Both the position numbers and the translations under genes were made by a program. DNA of 64,000 nucleotides from Ochotona curzoniae (lineage: Eukaryota > Chordata > Mammalia > Lagomorpha > Ochotonidae). The stretch lies in assembly GCF_017591425.1 (NCBI RefSeq), contig NW_024466599.1, positions 30,108,001-30,172,000 on the forward strand, written 5' to 3'. The notes beneath the pieces were generated by a model that ran no database searches, had not been told where the DNA came from, and was given only the letters and a program-made list of their open reading frames with translations. This document shows positions 10,646 to 22,407 of the stretch, one piece after another; within the stretch, counting starts at the first letter, position 1, and the number at the start of each line of letters is the position of its first letter.

Positions 10646-10965
10646 GGCCTAGTGGATGGCTCAGTGGCTAAATCCTCACCTTGCACATGCCAGGATTCCA
10701 TATAGGTGCTGGTTCATGTCCCAGCTGCTCCATTTCCCCTCCAGTTCTATAAAAGCTGGAGCTGATCTGATCCAAAGCCAGGGACTTTCAGTTCTCCCCT
10801 GCAGGTGGAGGGTCCCAAGGCCTTGGCCCATCCTGGACTGCTTTCCCAGCCACAAGCAGGACCCTTGTAGGGAAATGGAGCAGCTGGGGCACAAATCAGC
10901 ACCCATATGGGACCCTAGCCTGTTCAAGGTGAGGATTTAGCCACTGGGCCACCACGTCTAGCACC
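10646..10965. mobile_element. Fold-back C-type SINE (5' half plus inverted copy)
   Basis: 10646-10745 is the 5' 100 bp of a SINE on the plus strand (GGCCTAGTGG to CATTTCCCCTCCAG). 10753-10965 is a SINE on the minus strand without its 3' tail, ending at GGGCCACCACGTCTAGCACC. The outer 100 bp at each side are near reverse complements, so the locus can fold into a long hairpin. It could come from 5' inversion during insertion (twin priming) or from two insertions followed by deletion. Confidence 0.85.
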
Positions 10966-11164
10966 GAATAAACTTCTATAACCAAGGTTTCAGAGGACCT
11001 ACGTAACACAGTTTGATGCAATTTTACCTTTGAAATTTTGCAAATATCCCATGAGACTGTTCTGTTATAAAAACAGGCTTATTATACCGTAACTACTTAA
11101 AGTTCTCTATATTGAAAACATGGATATTTAATATTCACAGGGGAAAAAAAATCTCTTGTGATTA

Positions 11165-11395
11165 TAGAACATTTCACCTTGCATGCACCGGGATCCCATA
11201 TGGATGCCAGTTCTAATTCTGGTAGCCCTATTTCCCTCCCAGAAAAGGCACCTAGCTCCTGGTTTTGGATCAGCCAACTGCAATTGTGGTAGCCATTAGG
11301 AAGTGATGGTACCAGCACATGGAACATCTCTCTTTCTCTCTCTCCCCTCTCTCTGTAAATTTGCTTTTCAAATAAAAATAACTAAATATTTTATA
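11165..11395 (+). mobile_element. C-type SINE, 5'-truncated with internal deletion
   Basis: Begins in the CCTTGCATGCACCGGGATCC part, jumps from the CCCTATTTCCCTCCCAG block straight to the CTCCTGGTTTTGGATCAGCC block, and ends in a TC-rich stretch plus AAATAAAAATAA. Confidence 0.85.
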
Positions 11396-11584
11396 AAAAT
11401 TAAAATAATTATTTCAAGAGTGTGTCCTACCATATGCTTTAAGTATATTCCCATCAAAACTAGGAACTGCGATTCTAGTTAATTCAGTTTATGGGAAAGG
11501 CTCACTGAATTTGTAAAGTCGATCCTCCATGTCAAATCATTCATTCTAAACACAAGTATATTAAATTTTTTTTTTTTTTACTAA

Positions 11585-11800
11585 AAATACTATTTAAAAG
11601 GCAGACAAGGAAAGAGACATAGAGAAAGAGCCCCCACCCACGGCTCCACCGCCTAATGCTGCTAACACTGGAGAGCTAACACCAGGAGGCCAGCACTCAG
11701 TTCAGCCTCCATGTGAATGGCAGGAATCCAATTGGTCAGGCTGTCCACACTGCTGCTGAGGGGCTGCGTCAGCAGGAAGCAGGACCAGGAGACAGCGCAG
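11585..11800 (-). mobile_element. Old C-type SINE
   Basis: A poly-T run at about 11566-11579 and the GGCAGACAAGGAAAGAGACA start of the minus-strand reading are typical. The remainder is diverged, ending near CAGCAGGAAGCAGGACCAGG. Confidence 0.55.
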
Positions 11801-11802
11801 GG

Positions 11803-12125
11803 ACTAGCATCATGGCACAGCAGTAAGCTGGCTGCCTGCCAGCGCAGGGTCCCAGATCGAACCCCAGTTCAAGTCTAGGTTGCTCTGCTTTTGATCCAGC
11901 TCTTTGCTAACGTGCCTGCGAAGACAGCAGCAGAAAGTTCCCATGCTAGGAACCCTGCCCCCTACTGGAGAGGACAGGATTAAGTTCCCAGTTTCTGGCT
12001 TCAGCCCAGCTCGGCCTGGCTGTTAGGGCAATCTGGGGAGTGAATCAGTGAATGGAAAATCTCTTTCTCTCTCTCCTTCATTCTGTCTTTATGCCTTTCA
12101 AATAGTTGAATATTTAAGGAAAGTA
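11803..12125 (+). mobile_element. Old C-type SINE
   Basis: GACTAGCATCATGGCACAGC head, GATCCAGCTCTTTGCTAACG middle, GGGAGTGAATCAGTGAATGG and CTTTCAAATAGTTGAATATT at the end. Confidence 0.75.
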
Positions 12126-13046
12126 AAAAAAAAGCAGCAGCCAGGAGATGTGAACATCTTAAGCCCTATGCTAAAAGCCCATTCACACACATCTGCTTTA
12201 AGAACTAGACTGATGCATTTGATGTAGTAAAATGCACATAATTCTATGATTACCTTATCTTTTTAATTCTGGAGAAGATAGGGAGAGAGGTAAGGAAGGA
12301 TGGAGGCAAAGAGGAAGAGAAAGAGAATGCAGAGAGAACTGGGAAAAAAGAACAACACAACACAAGGGACAGAGTGTTACCACAGGGTCTGCAGCCCAGA
12401 CAAAATGAGGTGTCTCTCGGCAGTTTCTCATGGGTCTGACTTATTGTCGCCAACATTTCCTACCAATTTCCTCTTTACTGTCACGTGACTCTCCCTCAGG
12501 GAATGGCCAAGGCAAAATCATTACGAGAAAAATATTTCAAGCCATCTCTTACTCTGGCCTCTCGTGGGTTTTTACACAGTGAGATGCAGAGCAGGTGGAA
12601 ACGGATGAGGGGGTGCTTGTCCATCCGTCAGCCAGGACGGAGCTGTGCAGACAGAGCACGGAGCCTTTCCACACTCAGCTGCCATGACTCACTCAGGTGC
12701 CTCCAGCACCAGACATTCTGATCCCTGTACCCCCACGAGCCACTCAACTGACAACAATTAGCTAAATATTTCAAAGTAGTAGGTACAGAGGACTTTTGAA
12801 CTTTTATATACTTAAAGAGGATAAGAGAGAAGAAAGAGAACATCCCACCCACTGGTTCACTCAGCAAATGCAGTAAACAGTGGTCAGAGCACTTTAATAT
12901 TCTTAACTCAGAAAAATGTGATGCGTCTGGGCTAGGCCCAAGTACCCCAATGCAATTATTACAAATTTTATCCACATCTTGAAACACCACACTGAACCCG
13001 TAAATATAGTTACTATATGTCAATTAAAAATACATATTAAAAATAT
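12126..13046. other. Intronic sequence, nothing recognised
   Basis: A purine-rich stretch near 12275-12345 is the only compositional feature. Small open frames here show no known domain and no exon-like boundaries. Confidence 0.5.
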
Positions 13047-13054
13047 GACTTACA

Positions 13055-13344
13055 GGGCCCAGCAGAGTAGCCTAGTGGCTAAAGGGTCGACTTGGACATG
13101 CTGGAATCCCAGTTGCTTAACTTCCCATCCAGCTCCCTGTTTGTGGTCTGTGAAAGCAGCAGAGGATAACCCAAAGCCTTGGGACCCTGTACACACGTGG
13201 GAAGCCTGCAAGAGGCTCCTGGTTTCTGATTGGCTCAGCTCTGGCTACTGTGGCCCACTTGGGGAGTAAACCAACAGATGATAGATCTTCCTCTTTGTCT
13301 CTCCTTCTCTGTAAATCTGACTTTCCAATCGGGGAAAAAAAAAA
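13055..13344 (+). mobile_element. C-type SINE
   Basis: Head GGGCCCAGCAGAGTAGCC; the segment holding CATATGGGCACC is partly deleted. TSD GACTTACA (13047-13054) and GACTTTACA (13345-13353). Confidence 0.9.
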
Positions 13345-13499
13345 GACTTTACAGAAAAATAAACAACACTGTATTAAAAATAGTGAGCTTTTTATATAGA
13401 TTACATTCATAACAGCTGCCATAATAGACATCAAAACTAGAAATTTTAGAGTATTATTAATTCATTGAGAATAATAACCAAGCTGAGAATCAGCATGTT

Positions 13500-13775
13500 C
13501 ATGGCGACAGATGCTTGCCATGTGACTAAGATGCCACTTGGGCCCCTCACATCCTCCATCAGGTTGCCCGGCTCCACTTCCAAATGCAGCCTCCTGATGA
13601 TGCGGTGCAGCAGGTGAGTTCCAGTGCTCGGAGCTCTGCCACCCACATGAGAGACCTGGGCTGTTCTCCAGGTTGCTGCCTTCAGCCTGACCCAGCTGAG
13701 GCAGGCAGCAAGGGAGGCACCAGCTTATGGGACATGCCCCTGTCTCTCTGCCTCTCAAAGAAATTAAATACCCAT
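13500..13775 (+). mobile_element. Old C-type SINE
   Basis: Recognisable from GGCTCCACTTCCAAATGCAG, CCACCCACATGAGAGACCTG and a tail CCTCTCAAAGAAATTAAATA. The 5' boundary is unclear. Confidence 0.55.
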
Positions 13776-14095
13776 GCTGGGCCCAGTGCAGTAGACTAGC
13801 AGCTAAATTCCTGTCTTAAACATGCCGGGATCCCATATGGCTACCGGTTCTAATCCTGGCAGCTCTGCTACCCATTTAGCTCCCCGTTTGTGGCCTGGGA
13901 AAGCAGTTCAGGATGGCCCAAAGCCTTGGGACCCTGCACCCATGTTGAGAGACCTGGAAGAGGCTTGTGGCTCTGGATCGGCTCAGCTCTGGCCATTGAG
14001 CCACTTGGGGAGTGAATCATTGGATGCAACATCTTCCTCTCTGACTCTCCTCTCTGTATATCTGACTTTCCAATAAATAAAGCTTTTTTAAAAAG
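13776..14095 (+). mobile_element. C-type SINE
   Basis: Head GCTGGGCCCAGTGCAGTAG immediately after the older copy. Tail CCAATAAATAAAGC then an A/T-rich end. Confidence 0.92.
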
Positions 14096-14784
14096 AAATT
14101 ATAGTAATTTAAGAAGAAAGCATATGTTCCCGAAACACACACTCTCTAAAACCAGAGTGCGGGATGATAATGCTTCCCCCTTCTGTAAATTCCATTATGG
14201 GACAAGTGAATTCTCAGGCCTGCTTCTGCATTCAGGATGATGTGCCGCATGGTTCTGAAGAATATGGAGAGCCTTCAGCTAAGTAGGTACTTAGGAAAAA
14301 AAGAGAGAGAGAGAGAGGTATTTTAAAAACCTTTTCGGATCACTGTGGACAGTCATGGACACTAAACCCAAACTTGAAAATGGGGAGTTGGAAGAGGGGA
14401 GCAGCATTATGGCATGGCAGGCTAAACTGCTGTGCGAGATGAGAACATGACATTTCAGAGCACTGGCTGTACAACCCACTTGCAATGCAACTCCCTAGAG
14501 TTAACCACTTCTCAGAAAATAAGAGTTAAGAAAGGACTCAGAAAGAAACTACTTATAACTATCTGCACCTAGACTGCCAGTTACCTATCTGAACACCAAT
14601 CATCAAATGGAGAAATAATGGTACTACTAATCCACAGGACTGCGGTGAGACTTGGATGACAAAAACACGTCTAAAAACAAGTCATGTGTGCTGATGTGCT
14701 TTAACAGCAAGGCGCAGCCACCTTTCCCTCCTCCCCTGTGGACACAGGAGAAACAAAACCAAAGAAACAAAAAGCTGAAACATG
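14096..14784. other. Intronic sequence, nothing recognised
   Basis: Contains a short GA run at 14300-14318. No coding or repeat signature that I can name. Confidence 0.5.
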
Positions 14785-15085
14785 TGGGACCAGCGCAGTA
14801 GCCTAGTGGCTAAAGCCCTCAACTTGCACGCACTAGGATCCCATATGGGCACCAGTTCTAATCCCAGCAGCCCTGCTTCCCATCCAGCTCCCTGCTTGTA
14901 GCCTGGAGAAGCAGTCAAGGATGGCCCGAAGCCTTGGGACCCTGTACCTGCATGGGAGACCCAGAGTCCGAAATCCAGGCTCTGCTGCAATTAGATACAT
15001 TTGGACTATTTGAAGAGTGAACCAACACAAAGAGGATCCCTGCTCACCTCCATCTCTCTGCTTTTCCAAAAATCAGAAAACAATT
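14785..15085 (+). mobile_element. C-type SINE
   Basis: GTGGGACCAGCGCAGTAGCC head. After CCAGAGTCCGAAATCCAGG the 3' third is diverged but keeps GAGTGAACCAACA and CTCTGCTTTTCC. Confidence 0.85.
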
Positions 15086-15115
15086 TTTAGAGTATTTTTA
15101 AAAGGTCCAAAAGTA

Positions 15116-15444
15116 GGTCCTGACATGGTAGCCTAGCAGTCTCACCCCAGGATCCCTTATGGGTGCCGGTTCGTATCACAGCTGCTCCACTTCCCATCCA
15201 GCTCCCTGCTTGTAGTCTGGGAGAGCAGTCAAGGACGGCCCAAAGCCTTGGGACCCTGCACCTGGCCCAAAGCCATGGGAGACCCAGAAGAAGCTCTGGG
15301 CTCTTGGCTTCAGATTGTCTCAGCTCCGACCACTGCGGCTACTTGAGGAGTGAATCAACAGATGGAAGATCTTCATCTTCCTCTCTGTCTGTCCTTTTTT
15401 CTGTGAAATCTGACTTTCTAATAAAAAGATAAGTAAGTCTTTTA
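15116..15444 (+). mobile_element. C-type SINE
   Basis: Head GGTCCTGACATGGTAGCC, a short deletion around the CCTTGCACG block, and a duplicated GCCCAAAGCC phrase near 15238 and 15267. TSD AAAAGTA at 15109-15115 and 15445-15451. Confidence 0.88.
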
Positions 15445-15599
15445 AAAAGTACAATAAAATTTCTTAATAAGTGATTAGCATATATGCAGTATTAAATAAA
15501 TATTGACTGTTATAGCCCATACTATTCAGGACAGTCCTTATTAACTGAATTATGCCCCAGTCACACAATAAATTACATCAGTAATTACAAAAAATAATC

Positions 15600-16375
15600 C
15601 TAGGTCCTGGGGCCTGTCTACTAGGTGGGTATTGGGTTCCTGAGCCCCATGGATGAGACCCAAGTCCCACCGGATCACCCATGTCCTGAGTCCTGGGGCC
15701 CCCCTACTAGGTGGGTGTGGGGATGGTGAGCCCCAGGGGTGAGGGATCTGGCAGCATTTGGGTTGTCTCGCCTGGGTCCCGGGGCCTGCCTAAGTAGGTG
15801 GGTGCTGGGTTCGTGAGCCCCAGGGGTGGGTGATCTGGCGGGACTTGGGACACCTGGCCTGGGTCCTTGGACTCACCTGCAAGAACATGTCCTACTTAAT
15901 GAAAAAGGTGGAGCAGTGGACACAGGCCCAGTTATAGAAGAAGAATACAGCAGCTCATTTGGTGCTGTAGTAGAAGAACAGACTTAACTGGACAACTACC
16001 CCAAACAAACAGTGATGGCAAAACTATCTCAGTGAATGAAGCCAATGACATTGGGAGGGTGACGTCATCCTCAGATCGGTGAAGTCGGCAGGATTTCAGA
16101 ACTACTCAAACCACTTGGACAGAACCCTCGGAATCTGTTCACATGGACACTCTGGGTTGATAGGAGGTGGTGGTTCCTCATCTCTGGGCACTGGGATGTG
16201 TGGAAAGTCATGAGTGGTTCCCCCTTGGTCTCTCCCCTTCCCTCAGAAACAGCAAGAAGAAATAGCAAGTTTGGAAGCAATGAGTATACCCAATTTTCTC
16301 TAAAGCTCAATCCTTCCCACCCTAATCCACCATGTAATCATTATGAAAACTAAAATATATAATTTAAAAAGTAAT
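15600..16375 (+). mobile_element. LINE-type 3' end with internal ~90-bp tandem repeats
   Basis: 15600-15880 contains three imperfect copies of a unit with CCTGGGGCC, CTACTAGGTGGGT and GAGCCCCA. This is followed by a tail (about 15890-16370) related to the one at 6010-6325 in outline: CACTTGGACAGAACCCTCGG, an AGTTTGGAAGC-type stretch, CCCACCCTAATCCACCATGT and an A/T-rich end. It is more diverged than the other three copies. Confidence 0.6.
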
Positions 16376-16427
16376 ATTTATATGAATCAATATGGAAAGA
16401 GCTTCATATTATTAAGAAAAGGTAAGT

Positions 16428-16722
16428 TGCTGGGTGGGTGTTGTGGCTGAGGTTAAGCTGCTGTCTGCAATGCTGGTTCCTATATGCGTGTTGGCTTGAG
16501 TCCCAGCTATCCCAATTCAGCCTCCTGCTAAAATGTGTAAGAAAGCAGTGGAAGACTGCACAAGTACTTGGTCTTCTGCTCCCATATGGGAGACCAAGAT
16601 GAAACTCCTGGTTTGGACCTGGGCCAGGCTCAGCTGCTGCAGCCATTTGGAAAGTGAACCAGCAAATGGAAGAACTCTATCTCCCTCTTTCTTTTGAATA
16701 AGATGTTTTTTAAAAAATGCAA
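16428..16722 (+). mobile_element. Old C-type SINE
   Basis: GCTGGGTGGGTGTTGTGGC head, CAGCCTCCTGCTAAAATGTG, CCCATATGGGAGACCAAGAT, and GTGAACCAGCAAATGGAAGA near the 3' end. Confidence 0.8.
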
Positions 16723-16728
16723 AATGCT

Positions 16729-17060
16729 GGTCCCAGAAGGTAGCCCAGTAGCTGAAGTCCTCACCTGGCATGCGCCAGGATCCTTTATGGGCGTTGCTTT
16801 GTGTCCCAACTGCTCCACTTGCTCTCCAGCTCCCTGCTTGTAGCCTAGGAAAGCAGTCAAAGACAGCCCAAAGCTTTGGAATCCTGCACCCATGTGGAAG
16901 ACCTGGAAGCTCCTAGCTCCTTTCTTCAGATTGGCTCAGCTCGGCCATTGCAGGCACTTGGGGAATGAACCAGTGGACAGAAGATATTTCTCTTTCCATC
17001 TTCTCTCTGTATATCAGCCTTTCCAATAGAAAATAAATAAATCTCAAAAGAAATACAAAT
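16729..17060 (+). mobile_element. C-type SINE
   Basis: GGTCCCAGAAGGTAGCCCAG head; tail CAATAGAAAATAAATAAATC. Adjacent head-to-tail to the older copy on its left. Confidence 0.92.
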
Positions 17061-17114
17061 TGCTAAACAAGATGATAGAATGGTCCTAGTTACATATTTA
17101 AAATATACATATAA

Positions 17115-17405
17115 GAGTGGGTGCTTGGTCAAATGGTTTGGTTGCCACTTCAAATGCCCACATCCCACAGCTAAGTACCTGATTTGTGTCCTATCTCCCT
17201 TCTGCCCCAGTTCCTGCTGGTACACACCCTGGGAGGCGGCAGGCTACGGCCCAAGTAGCCATGTCGCTGCCACCCCCATACGCGAGACCAGGATGGAGAT
17301 TCTGCTCTTGGCTTTGGCCTGGTCCAGTCCTGGCTATTATGAGGCTTTGGGGAAATGAACCAGCAGATGAAGATCTCTCTGCCTTTCAAATAAAATGAAA
17401 AATAA
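17115..17405 (+). mobile_element. Old C-type SINE
   Basis: Diverged head AGTGGGTGCTTGGTC, then GGGAGGCGGCAGGCTACGGC, GAACCAGCAGATGAAGATCT and CCTTTCAAATAAAATG. Confidence 0.7.
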
Positions 17406-18370
17406 AACATATGTGTAAAAGATTATATCTACATATATACACACATACGTGAACATGAGTACATTTGTGTATTTGCACAGAAAAGTTCTGGAAAACAAAA
17501 ACTGGGTAGTGTGACTGAGGAGAGAAATTTTAACTTTTGAAATTACAACACTTTTTTTTTCCCCCCAATGAGCAAAGTTTTAATTTTAAAAAAAGAATTT
17601 GAAAATGACTTGCTTACCAAAAGGGAGAAAAAATTACTCTTGTTAGAGAAAAGGCATTGACATAAGAAATTTCCACTCAATTCTAAAATTGGCAGCAGTT
17701 GAGAAAAAGTCTGTACACATATTAAAAGAAACAGTCCACTGTGAAAGAACGGAATTTAACGGAGGTTCTGGGTTCTGTTCAATCCTATCAGAGATCTATT
17801 AATTACTGACATCTGAAAATAACCAGCTTATCAGCAGAGTAAAAGCATGGAGACTTTCATCTTCAGTTTCAAATACTGGGTTTTATTTTGAAAGTACTTA
17901 AAAACCCACTAGATTTTATATAATGTTGCACTAAAAGGCAATAGAAATAGTACAATACAATTGATTTTAAAATTTTCCATCACCCGGTGTTTCATTAGGT
18001 TTTTGAAACTTGGGCTTAAAGTGACAGTATAAGAAATTAAACATTTTTAAATCTCCTCAAACTCTCAACACCACAAAACCAATACAAAGTAAAGACCAAA
18101 TGTCAAAGTGAAGCATTTTTCAAGAAAGAATTTCTAGGGAGAATATCAAAATGGTCCCAAGACTGCCTGCTAAAGAGATCTCCAACTCAAAGAGAGAATG
18201 GAAGTGAGCAGAACTGGAGAGACAGAGGCAAAGAGGCCTAAAAAAAAAAAAGGAAGAGACAATCGTCTTGCATCTGACCTATCTCCAGAAGTCAAACTTC
18301 TCAAAGATAATGAACAAAGAGCACCTTTTTATGAAAATGGGCAGCAATGCTTAGAATTAAAAGATGACCT
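17406..18370. other. Intronic sequence, nothing recognised
   Basis: AT-rich with a short T run and C run at 17551-17566. No repeat or exon that I can name. Confidence 0.5.
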
Positions 18371-18373
18371 GTT

Positions 18374-18694
18374 GGGCCTGGCACGATAACCTAGTGGCTA
18401 AATCCTCACCTTACATCTGAGATCCCACATGGACACCAGTTCAAGTCCCGACTGCTCCACTTCCCATCCAGCTCCCTGCTTGAGGCCTGGGAAAGAAAGC
18501 CCAAAGCCTTGGGACCCTACACTCGCGTGAGAGACCTGGAAGAATCTCCTGGCTTTCAGACTGGCTCAGCTCTGGCCACTGTGGCCACTTAGGCAGTGAA
18601 CCAGCAGACAAAAGACCTCTCTGTTTCTCCTTCTCTGTGTACATCCACCTTTCCAATAAAATAAAAATAATAAAATAAATCTGAAAAAAAAAAA
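18374..18694 (+). mobile_element. C-type SINE
   Basis: Head GGGCCTGGCACGATAACC. The CATATGGG site is partly lost. The tail has an expanded AATAAAATAAAAATAATAAA run and a poly-A end. Confidence 0.92.
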
Positions 18695-18699
18695 GGGTG

Positions 18700-19285
18700 C
18701 TTTGTCTACATGTTAAAAGGCCAAAGAACATTAATTAATCCCCTTGTAAATGTCAACATAATACTCAGATGCTACTGGCCTGGCTGACAAACTTATCCAA
18801 ACATCACCGTTCTAAGACTTAATTAGCTACCAGTGCTATTTATCTAGGGAGGCTGTGCCCATGCTCACCACCCATCTCAGACACAGGACACAATCCTGAG
18901 GTGGCTGCAGATGTACAACAAGGGCAATGGCCTTTAACCCCTTTCCTATCAACCTCCTGGAGACCCTGCTTCCAGAGCCTCCTCCTCACAATACCCCAAA
19001 ACAGGAAGCACAGCTGAGGGACCAGATTCACAGCTCATTCCACATGGACAAAAGCGGGCAGGCCAGCAGGACCTGCTGCCGGTGGACTCCTGAGCGGTTT
19101 CACTGCTGAGTAGGAGCTCACACCTTCCCAGCGCTGTGGGATGGATGGCTATTAACATCTGACAAATCCACATCACAGTCCTGAATCCAATCACATCCGA
19201 CCATCTCCTACATTAGCCTCACCTGCCAGGTCTCCTTACTTCTGCTACTGTTGCCTGCCTGTCTATTCTCCAAGCAGCAGTCAGC
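18700..19285. other. Intronic sequence, nothing recognised
   Basis: Balanced composition with short open frames in both directions. None shows a recognisable domain or convincing splice sites. Confidence 0.45.
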
Positions 19286-19289
19286 GGTG

Positions 19290-19618
19290 CCTTTTTAAAG
19301 ACCTATTTATTTATCTGCGAGACAGAGTAAGAGAAAGATCGATCTTCCATCTGCTGGTTCATTCCCCAAATGGCCAGAACGGGAGTCAGATCTGGGGCAG
19401 GCCAAAGCCGGAAGCTGGGAGCTCCCTCTAGCTCTGCCAAGTGGGAGGCAGGGAACCAAGTACTGGGGCCAGGATCTGCTGCCTTCCAGATGCTTTAATG
19501 GGAAGCTAGATCAGAAGCAGAGCATGCAGAATTCCAGCCAGATCCCCGGTAAAGAACGCCAGAATCCCAGAAGGCGGCTTCACTTGCTGCACCACAACAC
19601 AGGCCCCCGGGAGTGCCT
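19290..19618 (-). mobile_element. Old C-type SINE
   Basis: Begins TTTTTAAAGACCTATTTATT and contains CTTCCATCTGCTGGTTCATT, ending at CACAACACAGGCCCCCGGG. Confidence 0.85.
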
Positions 19619-19619
19619 G

Positions 19620-20981
19620 TTTTATTTAAATAAAAGCTTAAGGCGCTGCTTTCTTTCAATAATGAATCAATCTCCATAAAAAACAATTTTCACACTGGCA
19701 AACTACACTTTTAAATGTCTCCAAAAACGTGATGTCTCATCTCCCAAACAAGTCTATCCTTCCACTTAAAGGCAGGGAACATTAGCCTTATCTTACATTT
19801 CTTTCATTTTACTTAAACACATCAGAGCATATCTTTGCTCTGCTTAAAATATTCCAAAGGCTTCCCTGTCACACTTGAAGAAATTCCAACTCCTTCCGTG
19901 GTTCCTAGTCCCTGAGCTCCCCCCTGCAACCTCACCCACCACACTCCTGCTTCTAGAATAACTTCCAGTCCACGAGGGCCTTCCTGCTGCCCTGCCGACC
20001 AGCCCAGGCCACTGTCATCCCAGGGACCCAGCTCAAGAGCTCAGCAGTTGATGAAAGGTTAGAATTCACAATTCTCTTTTCTATTATTATATGGTTTTTT
20101 TTTTTAATCTCAATAAACATATTAAAAGAAGAGTTATTGTGTGGTAGGCAATTGTGGTTTTCTTTTACTAGGGTCCAAGTTAGGGGAAAACATATTTGCA
20201 AGTCATAAACAAAGCGCTAATTTCTTAACACATTTTTTTAAATCTTCAATCTAAGACAGCCATTGACAAAATGAAGAAAAGACAAACAGCACACAAGAGT
20301 AGAGTCAATGACTTGTCGTGATACATGAACAAGGACAATCTTATGCAAAATAAAGCAAATTTAAACTCCCAGATACCATCTTTCACCTTTTAGCACGGCA
20401 ACCTTAACCACCACCGAGTATGAAGGCATGCGTCCTCCCACACTGCTGGTGGCAGTAAAAACAGCTGCTTTCTTTTTGTGACAGCAGTTCAGAATGATCT
20501 ATGAAAATTATAAGTTTAGATGCTTCTGACCCAAGGATTTCATTTTCAGGGACTTATTCTACGGATCTATGTGTATAAAAGCCAAATAACACATCCGTGC
20601 AAGGAGATCCCTGCAGCATTTCCTACAGACAAGAAACATGCCTAGCAATGATGGGGCATCCACAAAACAGGATAGCTCACATCTACACAAGACAATCAGG
20701 CATCTCAGACTCATGTGGAGCAAGCTCCATGACAGGTGGATTAGCTGAAGAGCAGCTGCAGGACAGTGAATGGCACAGTCTTGTGGCTTTTATAAAAGCA
20801 AGCATATGATAAACTAGCAAACACATCAATGCCTCTGAAAGGACACACACACAAAGACTACTAATGTTGGTTACATCTAGGATAAGGGCTAAAGGGCTGA
20901 AAAATAGAGAAAGTTCTACAGTTTGGGGGATTTTGAATCATTATTGATCTAAATGATTCACCTTGTGAAACAAACTAATTT
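19620..20981. other. Intronic sequence, nothing recognised
   Basis: Mostly unique-looking sequence with a T run at 20096-20106. No exon-like frame. Confidence 0.5.
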
Positions 20982-20997
20982 AAAAGAGTTTTCCTCA

Positions 20998-21354
20998 GAC
21001 GGAGCAGTGGATGGCACAATCAGTGAAAAACTGGGCAAACAGAGCCTCTAAGATGGACTATGTCAATCAGTGGATTCTGCAGCAACTTCATCGTGCTTGG
21101 AATGGCGAGACTGGCAGCAATTCATAACTGTTGAACTATCAAAATCACTTGAGCAAAACCCTTGGAGCATGCCCCACATCAGGGATCCGGAATGGGTGGG
21201 AGGCTAGGTGGGGCTTCTCCTTTTATCTCCTCTTACCCCAGATACAGAAAAAGAAGAGAATGTGGAAATAATACTCTTACCCACTTTCCTGTAGCCCTTG
21301 AACCTTTGTGCCCTAATTAGCCATATAAAAATTATCAAAAATAAAGAAAAAAAT
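20998..21354 (+). mobile_element. 5'-truncated LINE-type 3' end with clear TSD
   Basis: Carries the tail of the element at 4.2-6.3 kb: GATGGACTATGTCAATCAGT, GCAATTCATAACTGTTGAAC, GAGCATGCCCCACATCAGGG and CACTTTCCTGTAGCCCTTGA, closing in AATAAAGAAAAAAATAAA. It is flanked by a 16-bp duplication with one mismatch, AAAAGAGTTTTCCTCA (20982-20997) and AAAAGAATTTTCCTCA (21355-21370), which shows that this tail alone is a retrotransposed unit. Confidence 0.92.
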
Positions 21355-21370
21355 AAAAGAATTTTCCTCA

Positions 21371-22044
21371 TACACAAAATGTTCTTTAGAAAAAAATTCT
21401 AAAATCATTGCTTTGGAAGACCTCTCAGAATTTCCAACTTTAGGTTGTATGCTATTCCAAAACATCTAAGGTTATTAAAAAGAACAATATTATCTATTCC
21501 CTTCATACAGTAAGAACCTAATGAATTACTGTTTCTTGATTTAATAACCTTTATCTTACTCTAGCATAGGATTTCTTTAGCTTCTCCTAAAAATACTGCT
21601 ACCTGACAGCCCCCCCGCCTCAATTTAAGCAGCTCTTGAAACTATGCAAATGAAGACATATTTCTGGAAGGTATATTTTGAAATATGATGTAAACCATTG
21701 ATACCTACTATGCCTGAATAATAATTCTCATCCTAAAAGATGCTGGAGGTATAAATAGTATTAGAATTTACCTGTCTTCCAGGGTTTTTTTTTTATCTAA
21801 TCTAACTTAGGAGTCTGGACATGTTTATATGAATAAAAAACTAGCAGGCTTGGAAGGATATTATAGATGCCAAATAAATAATACAAATTGGCAATCCTTG
21901 AGAAGTTCAACCACAGCTATCACATCTACAAGGGTCATCAGTAACAGCATGCAAAGAGAAACAGAATTGGGAGTTGGGCTTAATGAACGGTCCAATTTCA
22001 ACGGTCCAAAGACTGTATAGCAAGTGACACTTGAATGGTTCAAG
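21371..22044. other. Intronic sequence, nothing recognised
   Basis: AT-rich, no repeats or frames that I can name. Confidence 0.5.
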
Positions 22045-22057
22045 AACAAGGAAACAG

Positions 22058-22394
22058 GGCCCGGCGTTGTGGTCTACTGGCTAAGGTCCTCACCTTAAAC
22101 GCTCCAAGATCCCATATGGATGCTGGTTCTAATCCCGGCATCTCCACTTCCCATCCAGGTCCCTGCTTGTGGCCTGGGAAGGCAGTTGAGGATGGCCCAA
22201 TACTTTGGGATCCTGCACCCGTGTGGGAGACCCGGAAGAAGTTCCTGGCTCCAGGTTCCGGATCGGCTCTGGATCGGCCGTTGCGGTCACTTGGGGAATG
22301 AATCATGGGATGGAAGATCTTCCTCTCTGTCTCTCCTCCTCTCTGTATATCTGACTTTGTAATAAAAACGAATAAATCTTAAAAAAAAAAAAAA
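22058..22394 (+). mobile_element. Young C-type SINE with 13-bp TSD
   Basis: GGCCCGGCGTTGTGGTC head retaining several CpGs; long A tail. TSD AACAAGGAAACAG (22045-22057) and AACAAGGGAACAG (22395-22407). Confidence 0.96.
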
Positions 22395-22407
22395 AACAAG
22401 GGAACAG

